A stretch of DNA of 29,276 bases from NCBI RefSeq assembly GCF_001442535.1, contig NZ_CP013141.1:5345927-5375202 (forward strand). The letters run 5' to 3'. Positions 7,112 through 15,718 of the stretch are shown here, in pieces (the stretch's first letter is position 1; the number at the start of each line of letters is the position of its first letter). Under the pieces are notes generated by a model that worked only from the letters and a program-made list of their open reading frames with translations, did no database searches and was not told where the DNA came from. This DNA is from Lysobacter antibioticus (GTDB lineage Bacteria > Pseudomonadota > Gammaproteobacteria > Xanthomonadales > Xanthomonadaceae). The position numbers and the translations under genes were made by a program.

Positions 7112-7161
7112 AACCGGGTCAGAGCAGCTTCCCACAGACGGAAGGGTGCTCTGACCCGGTT
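7112..7161. repeat. Palindromic repeat element, copy B
   Basis: A long inverted repeat: AACCGGGTCAGAGCAGCTTC at 7112-7131 against GGAAGGGTGCTCTGACCCGG at 7140-7159, nearly fully complementary, with a loop of about 7 bases and a T-run after it. The right arm recurs at 6008-6032 in the same orientation. Because of the T-run it could also act as a terminator on the plus strand. Confidence 0.8.
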
Positions 7162-7199
7162 TTTTATAAATAAGAAATACGAAAGTGTTCGCGGGCGAA

Positions 7200-7595
7200 C
7201 TAAAAACTCTTCGCCCTTCTAGATCTTTCACCGAACACCCAAACAAGCCAGAAAACAACACCCGATATGATGCCAATTAGGCAATTCCCAATGAAGTCCC
7301 CAAATTCAGGCCAGCCTGGGAATCTGATTACTATCGTTGCAATTATGCCTATTATAAATCCCGACAAGGATGAGGATAAAATATTAATCATCCCAAACTT
7401 ATCAAGGATTAATATGGCCGGCCCACCAATTAGCAGCGAAAAGGGGAGGGTAAAGAAAAAAGCTACAGGAGTAAGTCCCGCAACAGATCCCAAAGTAGGT
7501 CGGCCGTCGTAAATCGGAGTCAAAGCACTTAGTGTTATGGCCGTGAATAGAGTTGCAGCACCCACGCCAATGATGGCGGTCAGCATCTTGTTCAT
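7200..7595 (-). CDS. Four-helix membrane protein, candidate immunity protein for the intact Rhs tip
   Basis: 131 residues from the ATG at 7595, preceded by AGGG; an upstream in-frame ATG at 7619 lies inside rhs and lacks support. Four hydrophobic segments are visible: MLTAIIGVGAATLFTAITLS, VAFFFTLPFSLLIGGPAILIL, LSGFIIGIIATIVI, and FIGNCLIGIISGVVFWLVWV, with a short basic tail (ERSRRAKSF). It starts 11 bp after the rhs stop codon and is of markedly low G+C like the rhs tip. Integral-membrane immunity proteins usually pair with toxins acting on or at the inner membrane; applying that here is inference. No family recognised. Confidence 0.65.
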   Translation of the reverse strand: MNKMLTAIIGVGAATLFTAITLSALTPIYDGRPTLGSVAGLTPVAFFFTLPFSLLIGGPAILILDKFGMINILSSSLSGFIIGIIATIVIRFPGWPEFGDFIGNCLIGIISGVVFWLVWVFGERSRRAKSF

Positions 7596-7606
7596 GATTA
7601 TAAACC

Positions 7607-10600
7607 CTATTTGGTGCATCGGCAGTCAGAAATCAGCTCGCGCATCTGGCCTCCCCAAAGCAGATCATTCGCAATAGCCGGGATTAACGGCCCAATAATT
7701 CGTGGAGCCTGACTGAGACTCGTTCCCTCGCCATATGTGTGCGCGTTAGCACTGTCAACGGTGCGCGCAACATACCCCCATACGAACAAACTGTTTGCAT
7801 CCGTTATATTTACAATCAATGGGCGGCCAGTTCTGAGATCTCTTGTCAAATATGATGTCACGAAATTGTCTTGATTTAAAACGACCGCGTTATTTCGCGC
7901 CCCCTCCTTGGTGGCCGGGTTCGGGGAGCCAGGAGTTGGATTCTGCACAAGCTTCTGCATTACGTCCGCCGGGTTTGCGCAACCAATGGATTCAACCTCA
8001 TGATATTTGTGATAGCGCCAGAAGTCGTTTTTGTATCCAATTTTTTCAGGAAAATCAGCTGAGCTAGGCAGCGTAAACGCCGGGCCATTTGGGTCGGGAT
8101 AAAAACACGTCACTCTTCCATTTTTCGAAACGCAATCCAAGCCAAAGGGATCTGAGCTTACAAGCGGATCATTCGCCACATACGCATATGTACTGACACC
8201 CCCATCCAGCCCAATCGGATCACTCTGCACATACCGCCCGGTAGCCGCATCGTAATCCCGGAAGTAGTTGTAATTCAGCCCCGTAGCCACATCAAAGCGC
8301 TGCCCCGGGAAGCGCATGTCGAACACGAACGCGGTGCCGTCCTGATCCGGGTCCTGGTTCGGCGGGTTGTTGCCGAAGGCTTCGCCCTTGGCGTCCCAGG
8401 TCCAGACCGCGAGGTTGCGGCTCGGGTCGATCACCGCGCGCGGGGTGCCCAGGTGGTCGGGTTGCACGTAACGCAGGGTCTGCGCGACGCCGGCGCCGAC
8501 GACCAGGCCGACCGGGGCGTCGCCCAGCCAAATGGCCTGCTGCTTGGTCGCGCCGTTGGCGTCGTAGTCGCCGAGCCAATGGCCGGCTTCGTCGTACAGC
8601 GTGTAGCCGGTGATCGCACCGGTCGCGTTGTCGGCCCGCGAGACTCGCTCGCCCTTGGCGTTGTAGCGGTAGCTGGCTTTGACCACGCCGGCTTGTTTGA
8701 CCTGGCTCATGCGGTCGTTGGCGTTGTAGACGAATTCCCTCGCCGTACCGCCGATGCTGGTGGTGTTGCCGACCGGGTCGTAGCCGCGGCTGACGCCGCC
8801 GACGTTGCTCAGGCGGTGACTCGTACTCGGGTAGGTGTAGCTGGTGGTGATGCCGCCATGCAGCAGGCTGTTGCGGTTGCCGGTGGCGTCGTAACCGTAG
8901 GTCTCCAGCGGCGTGCCGGTCGGGCCGTCGCGGGTGATTTTCAGCCTGCCCAGCGTGTCGTAGTCGTACTTGGCCAGAGCGACACTCTGCAGGCCGTCCT
9001 TGAGTTCGGTCAGCTCGCCGACTTCGTTGTAACCGTAGGCCAGCGACAGGCCGCCCGCGGCGCTGTCGAGGATCGTCTTGGCGCGGTAGTCCTGATCGTA
9101 GGTGCGAGCCAGGCTGCGGCCGTTGCCGTAGGTCCAGCCAGTGGCCGGGCCGAACGGTTCATACGCCGCATTGTTGAGCAGCACCGTGCGCACGCCGCCG
9201 GCCGGCTTGATGCCGACTTCGGTGACCTGGTCCAGGGTGTTGCGGACGTAGTCGACGAGGGCGTTGTCCGGGTAGGTGATGCTGCGCACCTGGCCCGAGC
9301 TGGTGTAGGCGTAGCGCAGGGTGAAGCTGCGGGTGCCGACCGTCTGCACCTTGCGCACGAGCTGGCCCCAACGGTCGTAGCAGTACTTCAGCTCGGTGCC
9401 GTCGCTGCGCATCGCGGTCACGCGGCCGAGGGCGAAGTTCTCGCCGGCGGCGCAAACCGAGTTGACCGTGTCGTAGTCGTATTCGACGTCGGCGGCGCCG
9501 CCGCTGTACGAGATCGTCTTCGGCCGATTCAGGGCGTCGTAGGTGTAGGTGTGCGCCTGGGCGTCGTTGGCGTCCTGCTTGCTCGCGAGCAGGCCAGCGC
9601 TGTTATAGCCGTAGGTGGTGACGCCGGTGTCCGGGCTCGACAACTGGATCTGATCGCCGAAGCCGTTATAGCCGTACGTGGTGTTGAGGCCCTTCGGGTC
9701 GGTGACCTTGGTGACTTGGTCGAGGGCGTTGTATTCCAGCTTGGTCTCGACCGCGAGGCCGCCGACGTCCTGCAGGGTACGGCTCAAACGATCGAGCGGG
9801 TCGTGGTCCTGGTTGGTGACGCGGTTGAGGGCGTCGGTGGTCAGGTCCGGGTTGCCGTCGGTGTCGTAGCTGAAGCTCGTGGCGTGCGCCAGCGAGTCCT
9901 TGGCGGTCTGCAGTTGCCCCAGGGTGTTGAACACGCGCGACAGCGTGCGCTTCAAAGTACCGGAAGCCGTCTTGGTGTCTTCCTGCTTGCGGTTGCCGGC
10001 CAGATCGAGGGTGTACTGGATCTTGTTGCCGGCCTTGTCGGCCACGCTGGTCAGGCGCTGGGCGGTGTCGTAGGTGTAGGTGATGTAGGCGCCGCCCGGC
10101 GGGGTAATGCGCTTGACCAGGCCGGTCGGCCAGTACTCGACCCGGGTGATGCGGTCGTCGGTCTCGACGCTGTTGTCGGCGCCGCGCACCTTGGTCGCGG
10201 TGAGCCAGCCGCGCGGGTGGTACTCGTAGTCCGTGACGATTCCGTTGGCGTTGACGACCGATAGCGGGCGGCCCTGCGGGTCGTAGCCGAAGGTCTCGGT
10301 GCTGCGGCCCAGCGCATCGACGACCTTGCGCAGGTCGCCCTTGCGGTAGGTGCACAGCGCTGGCTGGGTCGCGCAGGTGCTGTCGTCGCTGCCGTAGTAC
10401 TGGAAGGTCGTGATGTCGTTGACATCCGTCCGCGGGCCATCGACCGACTTGACCAGACCCAGGATCGGGCAGGTGCTGTTGCTCGCGGCCACGTCGGCCG
10501 CTTCGCAATAGGCATAGGCGGTCGTGCGGGTCTGGTTGCTGACCGTGTCACGTACGGTGACCGTGACCGGCTGCAGACGCGCGTTGCGGACGATGCGAGT

Positions 10601-12439
10601 CTCGCGATTGCCGACCTGGGTCAGCAACGTGCGGTTGCTGGCGAGATCGCGACGTTCGACGCTGCTGCGTTCCTGCGCCAGCCCGACTGCTTCCTTGACC
10701 GTATGCGTGCGCGCCGGTTGCCCGGTGACCGGGTCGTTGGCTTCGGCGTACGTGTGCTTGGTCTGGGTGCCGTTGCGGTCGGTGACGGTGTCGAGGCGGC
10801 GGCGGAAGTCGACGGTTTCGTCGTAATACGTCCTGCCGATGGTGCCGCGGGTGTCGGTCAGGCCGCTGACCTTGCGCGGTGCGCCGCTCGCCGGCGACGC
10901 GGTCAATCCATAGGTGGTCTGCCGATCAAGAGGATCGGTGACGATGGAACCACCCGTCGAAGGATAGGTCAGGGTGACGCGGTCGGCATTGCCGGAATGG
11001 ACGCTCAAGGTCACCCGATTCTTGGCATCGTAATTGAACGTACTGTAGCGCTGGCCGCCCTCCGCGGTTACGCCCGTGAGGTTGAGGGGAAACCTCGTAT
11101 CCTCATAGTGATAGGTCCGCGACTCGCCGCCAGGATAGGTGACGGTTTCGACCTGCCCATTGGCGTTGTATGCATAAGACGCAAGCGCAACGCCGGCCAA
11201 ACGAATCGACGTGATCGGCGCGTCGTCGCCGCCTGCTGTGTACTCGAACACCAGGCTGCGGCCGCTGTTGTGGGCGATCGCGGCCAGGCGGCGCATGCCA
11301 TCGTAGCTATAACTCAGGATCGAACCGTTTTCGAACCGCTGCTCCAGCAGGCGGCCGGCGGCGTCGAAACGCAGGACCCGGTCGCTGCGAGACATTACCC
11401 ATTGCGCACCGTCGGCGACGACCCGATCACCGCTCTGGTCGTTCGCCTCGTAAGCGGCACCGACCAGTGTGAACGCGACCTGCGAACCATCGGCTTCAAT
11501 GAAACCAATACGGACGGTCGGGTCGGAAGGCGTGGTCGGATCGGGGCCGACCGACAAGCGCAGGTTATGCGAATGCGTCCACCCATAGCCGAATCCCCCG
11601 GCAGGCGTGGACGTTAGCGAGTGGTAATGACGATCGAATGCAATCCAGCCCAGATCGAAATCGTGCGCCGGCTCGGACTTGTCCCCGGTTGTCGGGTCGC
11701 AGGGATTGCCGACCGGGCACTCGTTGCTCGGCAGCGGATCACTGTAATAGGCCATGTCGAAGCTCGACCCGGCGCCACAGGCATTGAGATCGGTGTTCCA
11801 GGTCATGAGCCGGCCGGGGCAACTGGCCGCCCGATCCTTGACGATCTTGACCTGGGTGTTGGTGAGATAACAGGCACCGCCGCCTCCGGGCGCCACCATG
11901 TATTTGACGTCGGTAGGCGTGGATTCGCGAATCGCGATCGGGCTGGTCGACCAGGTGAGATCCGTCGTCCAGACCGTCGGCGTGACCGTGCTGGCCGCCG
12001 CGCAGCCCTGAGCGACGCTCTGGGCGTCGTAGTCCTGCTTGATGCGGGCGACGATCGCGTCCAGCGAGGCCTGCGTCGGCGTGCCCGACGGGTCGTTGAG
12101 CTCCTTGTAGGCCCAGTCGGTCAGGGTCGGTGGCTTGGGCTCGATCGCGTACTTGTAGACGGTCTTGTTGTTGAGCGGGCTCTGGCTCTTGACGTACATG
12201 CTCATCGGCGGGCCGCCGAACTGAGCGAAGTAATTCCTGATGCCCTGCTGCATCGCGGCTTCGGTGGTCTGCGGCGCCAGCGCGAGGCTGTTGGTACGCC
12301 ACAGCTTCACGGTTTCCTGAGCCTGCGCGCCCGAGGCGAGCAGCAAGCCCAGTGAGGCCAGAGTCAGGTTCCAGCCGATACGGGTTCGAGCCGGCCGGCG
12401 TTCGGCCTCATTGTCGGCATCCGTTGCGACAACTGTCAT
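7607..12439 (-). CDS. Rhs-family polymorphic toxin, intact
   Basis: 1610 residues. The N-terminus has a 22-residue polar region and then a Sec-type signal segment (IGWNLTLASLGLLLASGAQAQ, AQA cleavage). A unique domain runs to about 230, then a DUF6531-like entry (NPCDPTTGDKSEPAHDFDLG...FGYGWTHSHNLRL). Many YD repeats follow (YDALNRPKTISYSGGA, YDRWGQLVRKV, YDTLGRLKITRDGP), then the Rhs core end VQPDHLGTPRAVIDPSRN, RDYDAATGRYVQSDPIGLDG and DPFGL near residue 1434. The last 176 residues (coding 7610-8137) are a tip of unknown type with GYVARTVDSANAHTYGEG and LLWGGQMREL. No PAAR domain is present, so export by Sec is more likely than as a T6SS-loaded Rhs. G+C falls sharply at the tip. Ribosome site AAGGA precedes ATG 12439. 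Confidence 0.95.
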   Translation of the reverse strand: MTVVATDADNEAERRPARTRIGWNLTLASLGLLLASGAQAQETVKLWRTNSLALAPQTTEAAMQQGIRNYFAQFGGPPMSMYVKSQSPLNNKTVYKYAIEPKPPTLTDWAYKELNDPSGTPTQASLDAIVARIKQDYDAQSVAQGCAAASTVTPTVWTTDLTWSTSPIAIRESTPTDVKYMVAPGGGGACYLTNTQVKIVKDRAASCPGRLMTWNTDLNACGAGSSFDMAYYSDPLPSNECPVGNPCDPTTGDKSEPAHDFDLGWIAFDRHYHSLTSTPAGGFGYGWTHSHNLRLSVGPDPTTPSDPTVRIGFIEADGSQVAFTLVGAAYEANDQSGDRVVADGAQWVMSRSDRVLRFDAAGRLLEQRFENGSILSYSYDGMRRLAAIAHNSGRSLVFEYTAGGDDAPITSIRLAGVALASYAYNANGQVETVTYPGGESRTYHYEDTRFPLNLTGVTAEGGQRYSTFNYDAKNRVTLSVHSGNADRVTLTYPSTGGSIVTDPLDRQTTYGLTASPASGAPRKVSGLTDTRGTIGRTYYDETVDFRRRLDTVTDRNGTQTKHTYAEANDPVTGQPARTHTVKEAVGLAQERSSVERRDLASNRTLLTQVGNRETRIVRNARLQPVTVTVRDTVSNQTRTTAYAYCEAADVAASNSTCPILGLVKSVDGPRTDVNDITTFQYYGSDDSTCATQPALCTYRKGDLRKVVDALGRSTETFGYDPQGRPLSVVNANGIVTDYEYHPRGWLTATKVRGADNSVETDDRITRVEYWPTGLVKRITPPGGAYITYTYDTAQRLTSVADKAGNKIQYTLDLAGNRKQEDTKTASGTLKRTLSRVFNTLGQLQTAKDSLAHATSFSYDTDGNPDLTTDALNRVTNQDHDPLDRLSRTLQDVGGLAVETKLEYNALDQVTKVTDPKGLNTTYGYNGFGDQIQLSSPDTGVTTYGYNSAGLLASKQDANDAQAHTYTYDALNRPKTISYSGGAADVEYDYDTVNSVCAAGENFALGRVTAMRSDGTELKYCYDRWGQLVRKVQTVGTRSFTLRYAYTSSGQVRSITYPDNALVDYVRNTLDQVTEVGIKPAGGVRTVLLNNAAYEPFGPATGWTYGNGRSLARTYDQDYRAKTILDSAAGGLSLAYGYNEVGELTELKDGLQSVALAKYDYDTLGRLKITRDGPTGTPLETYGYDATGNRNSLLHGGITTSYTYPSTSHRLSNVGGVSRGYDPVGNTTSIGGTAREFVYNANDRMSQVKQAGVVKASYRYNAKGERVSRADNATGAITGYTLYDEAGHWLGDYDANGATKQQAIWLGDAPVGLVVGAGVAQTLRYVQPDHLGTPRAVIDPSRNLAVWTWDAKGEAFGNNPPNQDPDQDGTAFVFDMRFPGQRFDVATGLNYNYFRDYDAATGRYVQSDPIGLDGGVSTYAYVANDPLVSSDPFGLDCVSKNGRVTCFYPDPNGPAFTLPSSADFPEKIGYKNDFWRYHKYHEVESIGCANPADVMQKLVQNPTPGSPNPATKEGARNNAVVLNQDNFVTSYLTRDLRTGRPLIVNITDANSLFVWGYVARTVDSANAHTYGEGTSLSQAPRIIGPLIPAIANDLLWGGQMRELISDCRCTK
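8199..8362. repeat. Rhs-core direct repeat, copy 2 (intact gene)
   Basis: Same segment as 4845-5009, in frame here. It encodes the conserved core end immediately before the variable tip and is therefore the homologous stretch through which the displaced tip could be swapped in. Confidence 0.85.
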
Positions 12440-13338
12440 CGGTCATTCCTTGTCTATGAATCTTTGGAGAGGCCATGCGCCCGGTCGGTGAGGGAGGACC
12501 GCCGGCGCCGGCATGGGGATTCGATATCCGAAAGCGAACCGTCGGGCATCGTGTGCAACTTGATCGGTACTTATGTCTGGGCGGCGACGCGCGGCCGCCG
12601 GTTCGAACCGGGGCATGGCTGCGCCGTCGCAGCGGCGACAACGAACACAGGGAAGGTTTCGATTTCGGCGGCGGGCCGTATGACGGCCGTAGCGGCCGCT
12701 GTGAGTGCGGGCAAATCCATCTGCGTTGCTCCCTTTCCTTAGGTCGGCAGGTCGATACTACGCCTTCGCGTCTCAACGGCGGCGACGCAAGCTGAGCGTC
12801 GGCAACGGCTGCATGCGAGGGCGTGTTCGGCGCTCACTGTAGGCGCAACGGGTTCGCGAAAGCCAGTACAACGCGAGGCCTTTCGGCAGAATTACAAACA
12901 GAGACGCCGCGCACAAAATGTCGCGGCTGCGGCGCAATCGCCGCGATATACCCGAGGAGCTTTCGCAGGCCGTCTCGACGCAAGCTAAATAACGGATGAC
13001 CGGCATCCATTCGATGCGGCTCGGACACCACGCCAAGGCCTGCCCTCGCCCGGCGTCCCTGCGCATCCACGCCGCCGGCTCAGCATCACTGCACTACTGC
13101 CGCAAAGGCGCGAGGGTCACGACGACCGCCGCCAGAACGCGACCGCGGACTCACTAAGACGGATCGTTACAAACGCTGTGGCCGTTGTCCGGGAAAACTG
13201 GGCCGTGCATCGCATCAGCCATGACAGGCGGCGCCTAGATTGCGCGCGACGTTCGCGACCGTACGTGCCGGTATCGCCTCCGCCGCGATTCGCGACCGTC
13301 ACGTCATGCCCGATCCGGGCACTTACCTAGGATGCCTA
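12440..13338. other. Non-coding stretch upstream of rhs and the beta-helix gene
   Basis: About 900 bases between the divergent rhs (minus) and beta-helix (plus) genes. Open frames exist on both strands but lack ribosome sites and protein-like composition. Promoters for both flanking genes should be here. A small GCCCG-ATC-CGGGC palindrome at about 13308-13320 sits just before the ribosome site of the plus-strand gene. I see no RNA gene or repeat array. Confidence 0.55.
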
Positions 13339-14679
13339 ATGAGCAAGAAAACCACGAGTTCCGATGCAAGCGCCGATGCCAGCCCCCATTCGCGCTCGCG
13401 CCGCAAGTTGATCGGCGCGGCCGGCATGATCGCCGGCGCCGGCGCGGCCGCCGCGGCCACCACCGCTGCCTCGATCGGCGGTTCGATGTACCAGAATGAA
13501 CCCATCGGCGGCGCGCCGGCCCCGCGCCGCGACGGCGCGTTCGCATCCACCGCGCTGGTCGGCACCGACCCGGGCCGTATCAACGTCAAGGACTACGGCG
13601 CGGTCGGCAACGGCAGCACCGACGACACCGCCGCGATCGAGCGCGCGCGCGATGCGGTGTTCGCATCCAGGAACGGCAACGGCTGGCTGACCCATCACTT
13701 GTATTTCCCGGCCGGCATCTATCGCGTGACCAAGGCCGACGTGCTGCTGCCCAAGGGCCCGGACACCGCCAAGACCAAGATCAACGGCTATGTCATCGAA
13801 GGCCAGGGCAAGCGCAGCTCCGAGATTCTGTTCGACGCCGCCCCGAGCGGTGGCGATGCGTTCGCCAATAATCTGCTGACCGCCTACGGCCGCCTGCGCC
13901 AATTGCGCGTGCGCGAGATCAGCTTCCGCGCCGCGCGCCCGGGGCTCAACTGGATCTATTGCTGGGCTTCGGTGGCCGGCGGAACCAACCAGGACTTCGC
14001 TTTCGACGACGTCGAATGGCGCGGCCCGTGGAACCGGGTCATCGGCCTGGACGGCCCGGCCGATTCCAATCTCAACTCCGAGTGGTCCTTCAATCGCTGC
14101 CACCTGGCCAACGATGTCGTGTTGGGCGACGCCTTCCTGCATTCGGGCATGACGCCGACCCACAGCCAGCAGGATCAGTTCCTGAACTTCTGGTTCCGCG
14201 ACTGCAAGTTCGAATATCAGAGCGGCACCCTGCTGCGCTTCGCGCGAGGCGGCTACATCAACGTCTACGGCGGATCCTGGATTCAGTGCAACGAGACCCA
14301 GGACATCCCGTCGGTGTTCTTCGATCTGCCGCCGGGCCCGCATAACAACACGGTCAAGACACTGATCGTGATGGGCGTGCGCTTCGAGCTGCGCCACGCC
14401 AAGAGCAAGCTGATGAATTGCGGCTGGGATGCGGCGAACGCGAACCTGACCTTCATCTCTTGCACCGATGCGGCACGTTCGTTCCAAAGCCACATCGGCC
14501 CGCCGTCGATTCCGGTGACTTATCGGCCGCGCAACGGCGACATGCCTTACGTAAAGTGGCAGTCGTGCCAGCTGATGGGACGCCATGAGTCGTTCGCCAC
14601 GGTCAATCGCGAGCGTCTGGTCTTCGAACAGTGCCACACCTTCAACTACCCGATGGCGCAGTTCCTGGTGCAGAAATAA
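13339..14679 (+). CDS. Tat-exported right-handed beta-helix protein (pectate-lyase-3 superfamily)
   Basis: 446 residues from the ATG at 13339, supported by AGGA with 6-base spacing; earlier in-frame starts have no such site. A twin-arginine signal is visible: SRSRRKLIGAAG (R21, R22) followed by a long Ala/Gly hydrophobic stretch. Mature protein begins around residue 45. The VKDYGAVGNGSTDDTAAI segment at 83-100 is the classic entry of the pectate lyase superfamily / GH28-like beta-helix, followed by LYFPAGIYRV and a series of strand repeats (FAFDDVEWRG, FWFRDCKFEY, INVYGGSWIQC, LTFISCTDAA). Probably a secreted carbohydrate-active or polysaccharide-binding enzyme; substrate cannot be told. Divergent from rhs with no evident operon partner. 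Confidence 0.8.
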   Translation: MSKKTTSSDASADASPHSRSRRKLIGAAGMIAGAGAAAAATTAASIGGSMYQNEPIGGAPAPRRDGAFASTALVGTDPGRINVKDYGAVGNGSTDDTAAIERARDAVFASRNGNGWLTHHLYFPAGIYRVTKADVLLPKGPDTAKTKINGYVIEGQGKRSSEILFDAAPSGGDAFANNLLTAYGRLRQLRVREISFRAARPGLNWIYCWASVAGGTNQDFAFDDVEWRGPWNRVIGLDGPADSNLNSEWSFNRCHLANDVVLGDAFLHSGMTPTHSQQDQFLNFWFRDCKFEYQSGTLLRFARGGYINVYGGSWIQCNETQDIPSVFFDLPPGPHNNTVKTLIVMGVRFELRHAKSKLMNCGWDAANANLTFISCTDAARSFQSHIGPPSIPVTYRPRNGDMPYVKWQSCQLMGRHESFATVNRERLVFEQCHTFNYPMAQFLVQK

Positions 14680-14686
14680 GCGGTGC

Positions 14687-14712
14687 GGCGCGGGGCGGAC
14701 TCGCCCCGCGCC
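14687..14712 (+). terminator. Terminator-like hairpin after beta-helix gene
   Basis: An 11-bp perfect stem GGCGCGGGGCG/CGCCCCGCGCC with a GACT loop starts 7 bases after the stop codon. No T-run follows; it also lies downstream of the convergent metallophosphoesterase gene and may serve both. Confidence 0.65.
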
Positions 14713-14769
14713 GTTGTCGAAGCCGGCGCACGGATCGTTCGCGGCGAGCCGAACCAGGCGCGCATCCGG

Positions 14770-15504
14770 CTACACGTAGCCCGTCGCCAAGGCGCGCGCC
14801 CAATCCGGCCGGTCGTTGCGCAAAGCCCGTTCGGCTTCTGCGTCCCAGTCGTAGTCCACCGTGAGCAGTTGCTCGTTCCACTCGCCGTCGATCCGCTCGA
14901 CGATGGCGTAGCGCGCCTGCGGCGAACCGGTCTCGACCCGGTGCGGATGCGGATGCTCGCCGGTGTAGGCCTGCAGGCCGACGCTGCCGGGATTGACGAT
15001 CAGGCGGCCATCGTCCAGGCGCAGGCTGCGCGGCACGTGGGTGTGTCCGCACAGGATCACGCGCGCGTCGGCATCGCCGGCGCGTTGCCCGGCCTCGTCC
15101 AGGCTCGCCGGGCGCATGCCGTGCTCGTCGACGGTCTCGATGAAACATTCCAGGTCGCTGCGTGGCGTGCCGTGGACCAGCAGCACCTCCTCGTTCAAGC
15201 GCAAGGTCGACGGCAGGCTGCGCAGCCACTCGCGCTGGTCGGGGCGGATCTCGGCGACGGCATGACGGTCGGACGCGCTCATGCGCTCGGGCGGGTCGTT
15301 CAGCACCTGGCGTTCGTGGTTGCCGGCGATGGTCGGCCAACCCAGCGCGATCAGGCGGTCGGCGGTTTCGCGTGGCCGCAGCGGGCCGGACAGCAGATCG
15401 CCCAGATTGACCGCAAGCGCGACGCCGCGCCGCTCGATATCGGCCAGGACCGCATCGAGCGCTCCCAGGTTGCCATGAACATCGGAAATGACGGCTATGC
15501 GCAT
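14770..15504 (-). CDS. Metallophosphoesterase (YfcE/MJ0936-like, calcineurin superfamily)
   Basis: 244 residues. The complete metal-binding signature is present: DVHGN (D8, H10), GD (D36), GNHE (62-64), VHGTP and GHTHVP, followed by NPGSVG. This is the two-metal phosphodiesterase/phosphatase fold of the YfcE-type group (Metallophos_2). The substrate is unknown; relatives act on phosphodiesters or diadenosine tetraphosphate. The ATG at 15504 starts MRIAVISDVHGN directly on the first beta strand, as in the family. It is convergent with the beta-helix gene and divergent from the SRP RNA gene, standing as a single-gene unit. Confidence 0.9.
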   Translation of the reverse strand: MRIAVISDVHGNLGALDAVLADIERRGVALAVNLGDLLSGPLRPRETADRLIALGWPTIAGNHERQVLNDPPERMSASDRHAVAEIRPDQREWLRSLPSTLRLNEEVLLVHGTPRSDLECFIETVDEHGMRPASLDEAGQRAGDADARVILCGHTHVPRSLRLDDGRLIVNPGSVGLQAYTGEHPHPHRVETGSPQARYAIVERIDGEWNEQLLTVDYDWDAEAERALRNDRPDWARALATGYV

Positions 15505-15596
15505 GTCCGGATTCTAGCGCCGGGGCCGCTTGGCCCACGCGGCCCCCGGGCCAGGCGCCTCCCCAGGTCGAGGCCACGGGGACGCGGCCGCCGAGA

Positions 15597-15626
15597 TTGC
15601 GCCGCGATGACGGCTTCAGGCAGAAT
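15597..15626 (+). promoter_or_regulatory. Possible sigma-70 promoter upstream of the SRP RNA
   Basis: TTGCGC at 15597-15602 and CAGAAT at 15621-15626 with 18-base spacing. It would start transcription near 15633, about 86 bases before the SRP RNA helix. Weak match, reported because a strong promoter is expected in this stretch. Confidence 0.3.
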
Positions 15627-15630
15627 AGTG

Positions 15631-15687
15631 GGCTCTCCGGTCGACAACCGGGTCGTCCCACGGACCACCCGACTGCCTACCGGAGCC
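15631..15687 (+). other. Hairpin-forming leader upstream of the SRP RNA
   Basis: GGCTCTCCGGT (15631-15641) pairs with ACCGGAGCC (15679-15687) apart from a two-base bulge, and an inner GGGTCG/CCGAC pairing is possible. It falls just after the possible promoter. It may be a processed 5' leader of the SRP RNA precursor or chance pairing in GC-rich DNA. Confidence 0.3.
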
Positions 15688-15718
15688 GCGAAAGCGCTGC
15701 GGCGCCTTCGTTCTCTAT

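Noticed and set aside
8453..10264. A 603-codon open frame on the plus strand opposite rhs
   Set aside because: It is antisense to the in-frame YD repeats of the Rhs protein; the valine/alanine-rich composition is the usual mirror of GC-rich coding DNA.
7607..12439. Repeats in rhs as a CRISPR array or tandem DNA repeat
   Set aside because: They are degenerate protein-level YD repeats in frame, without regular spacers.
12773..13070. Two overlapping minus-strand frames in the gap before rhs
   Set aside because: No ribosome site, Arg/Ser-rich composition and no family features.
13336..14637. A 433-codon minus-strand frame opposite the beta-helix gene
   Set aside because: Mirror frame of a gene with a good signal peptide, ribosome site and family motif; no features of its own.
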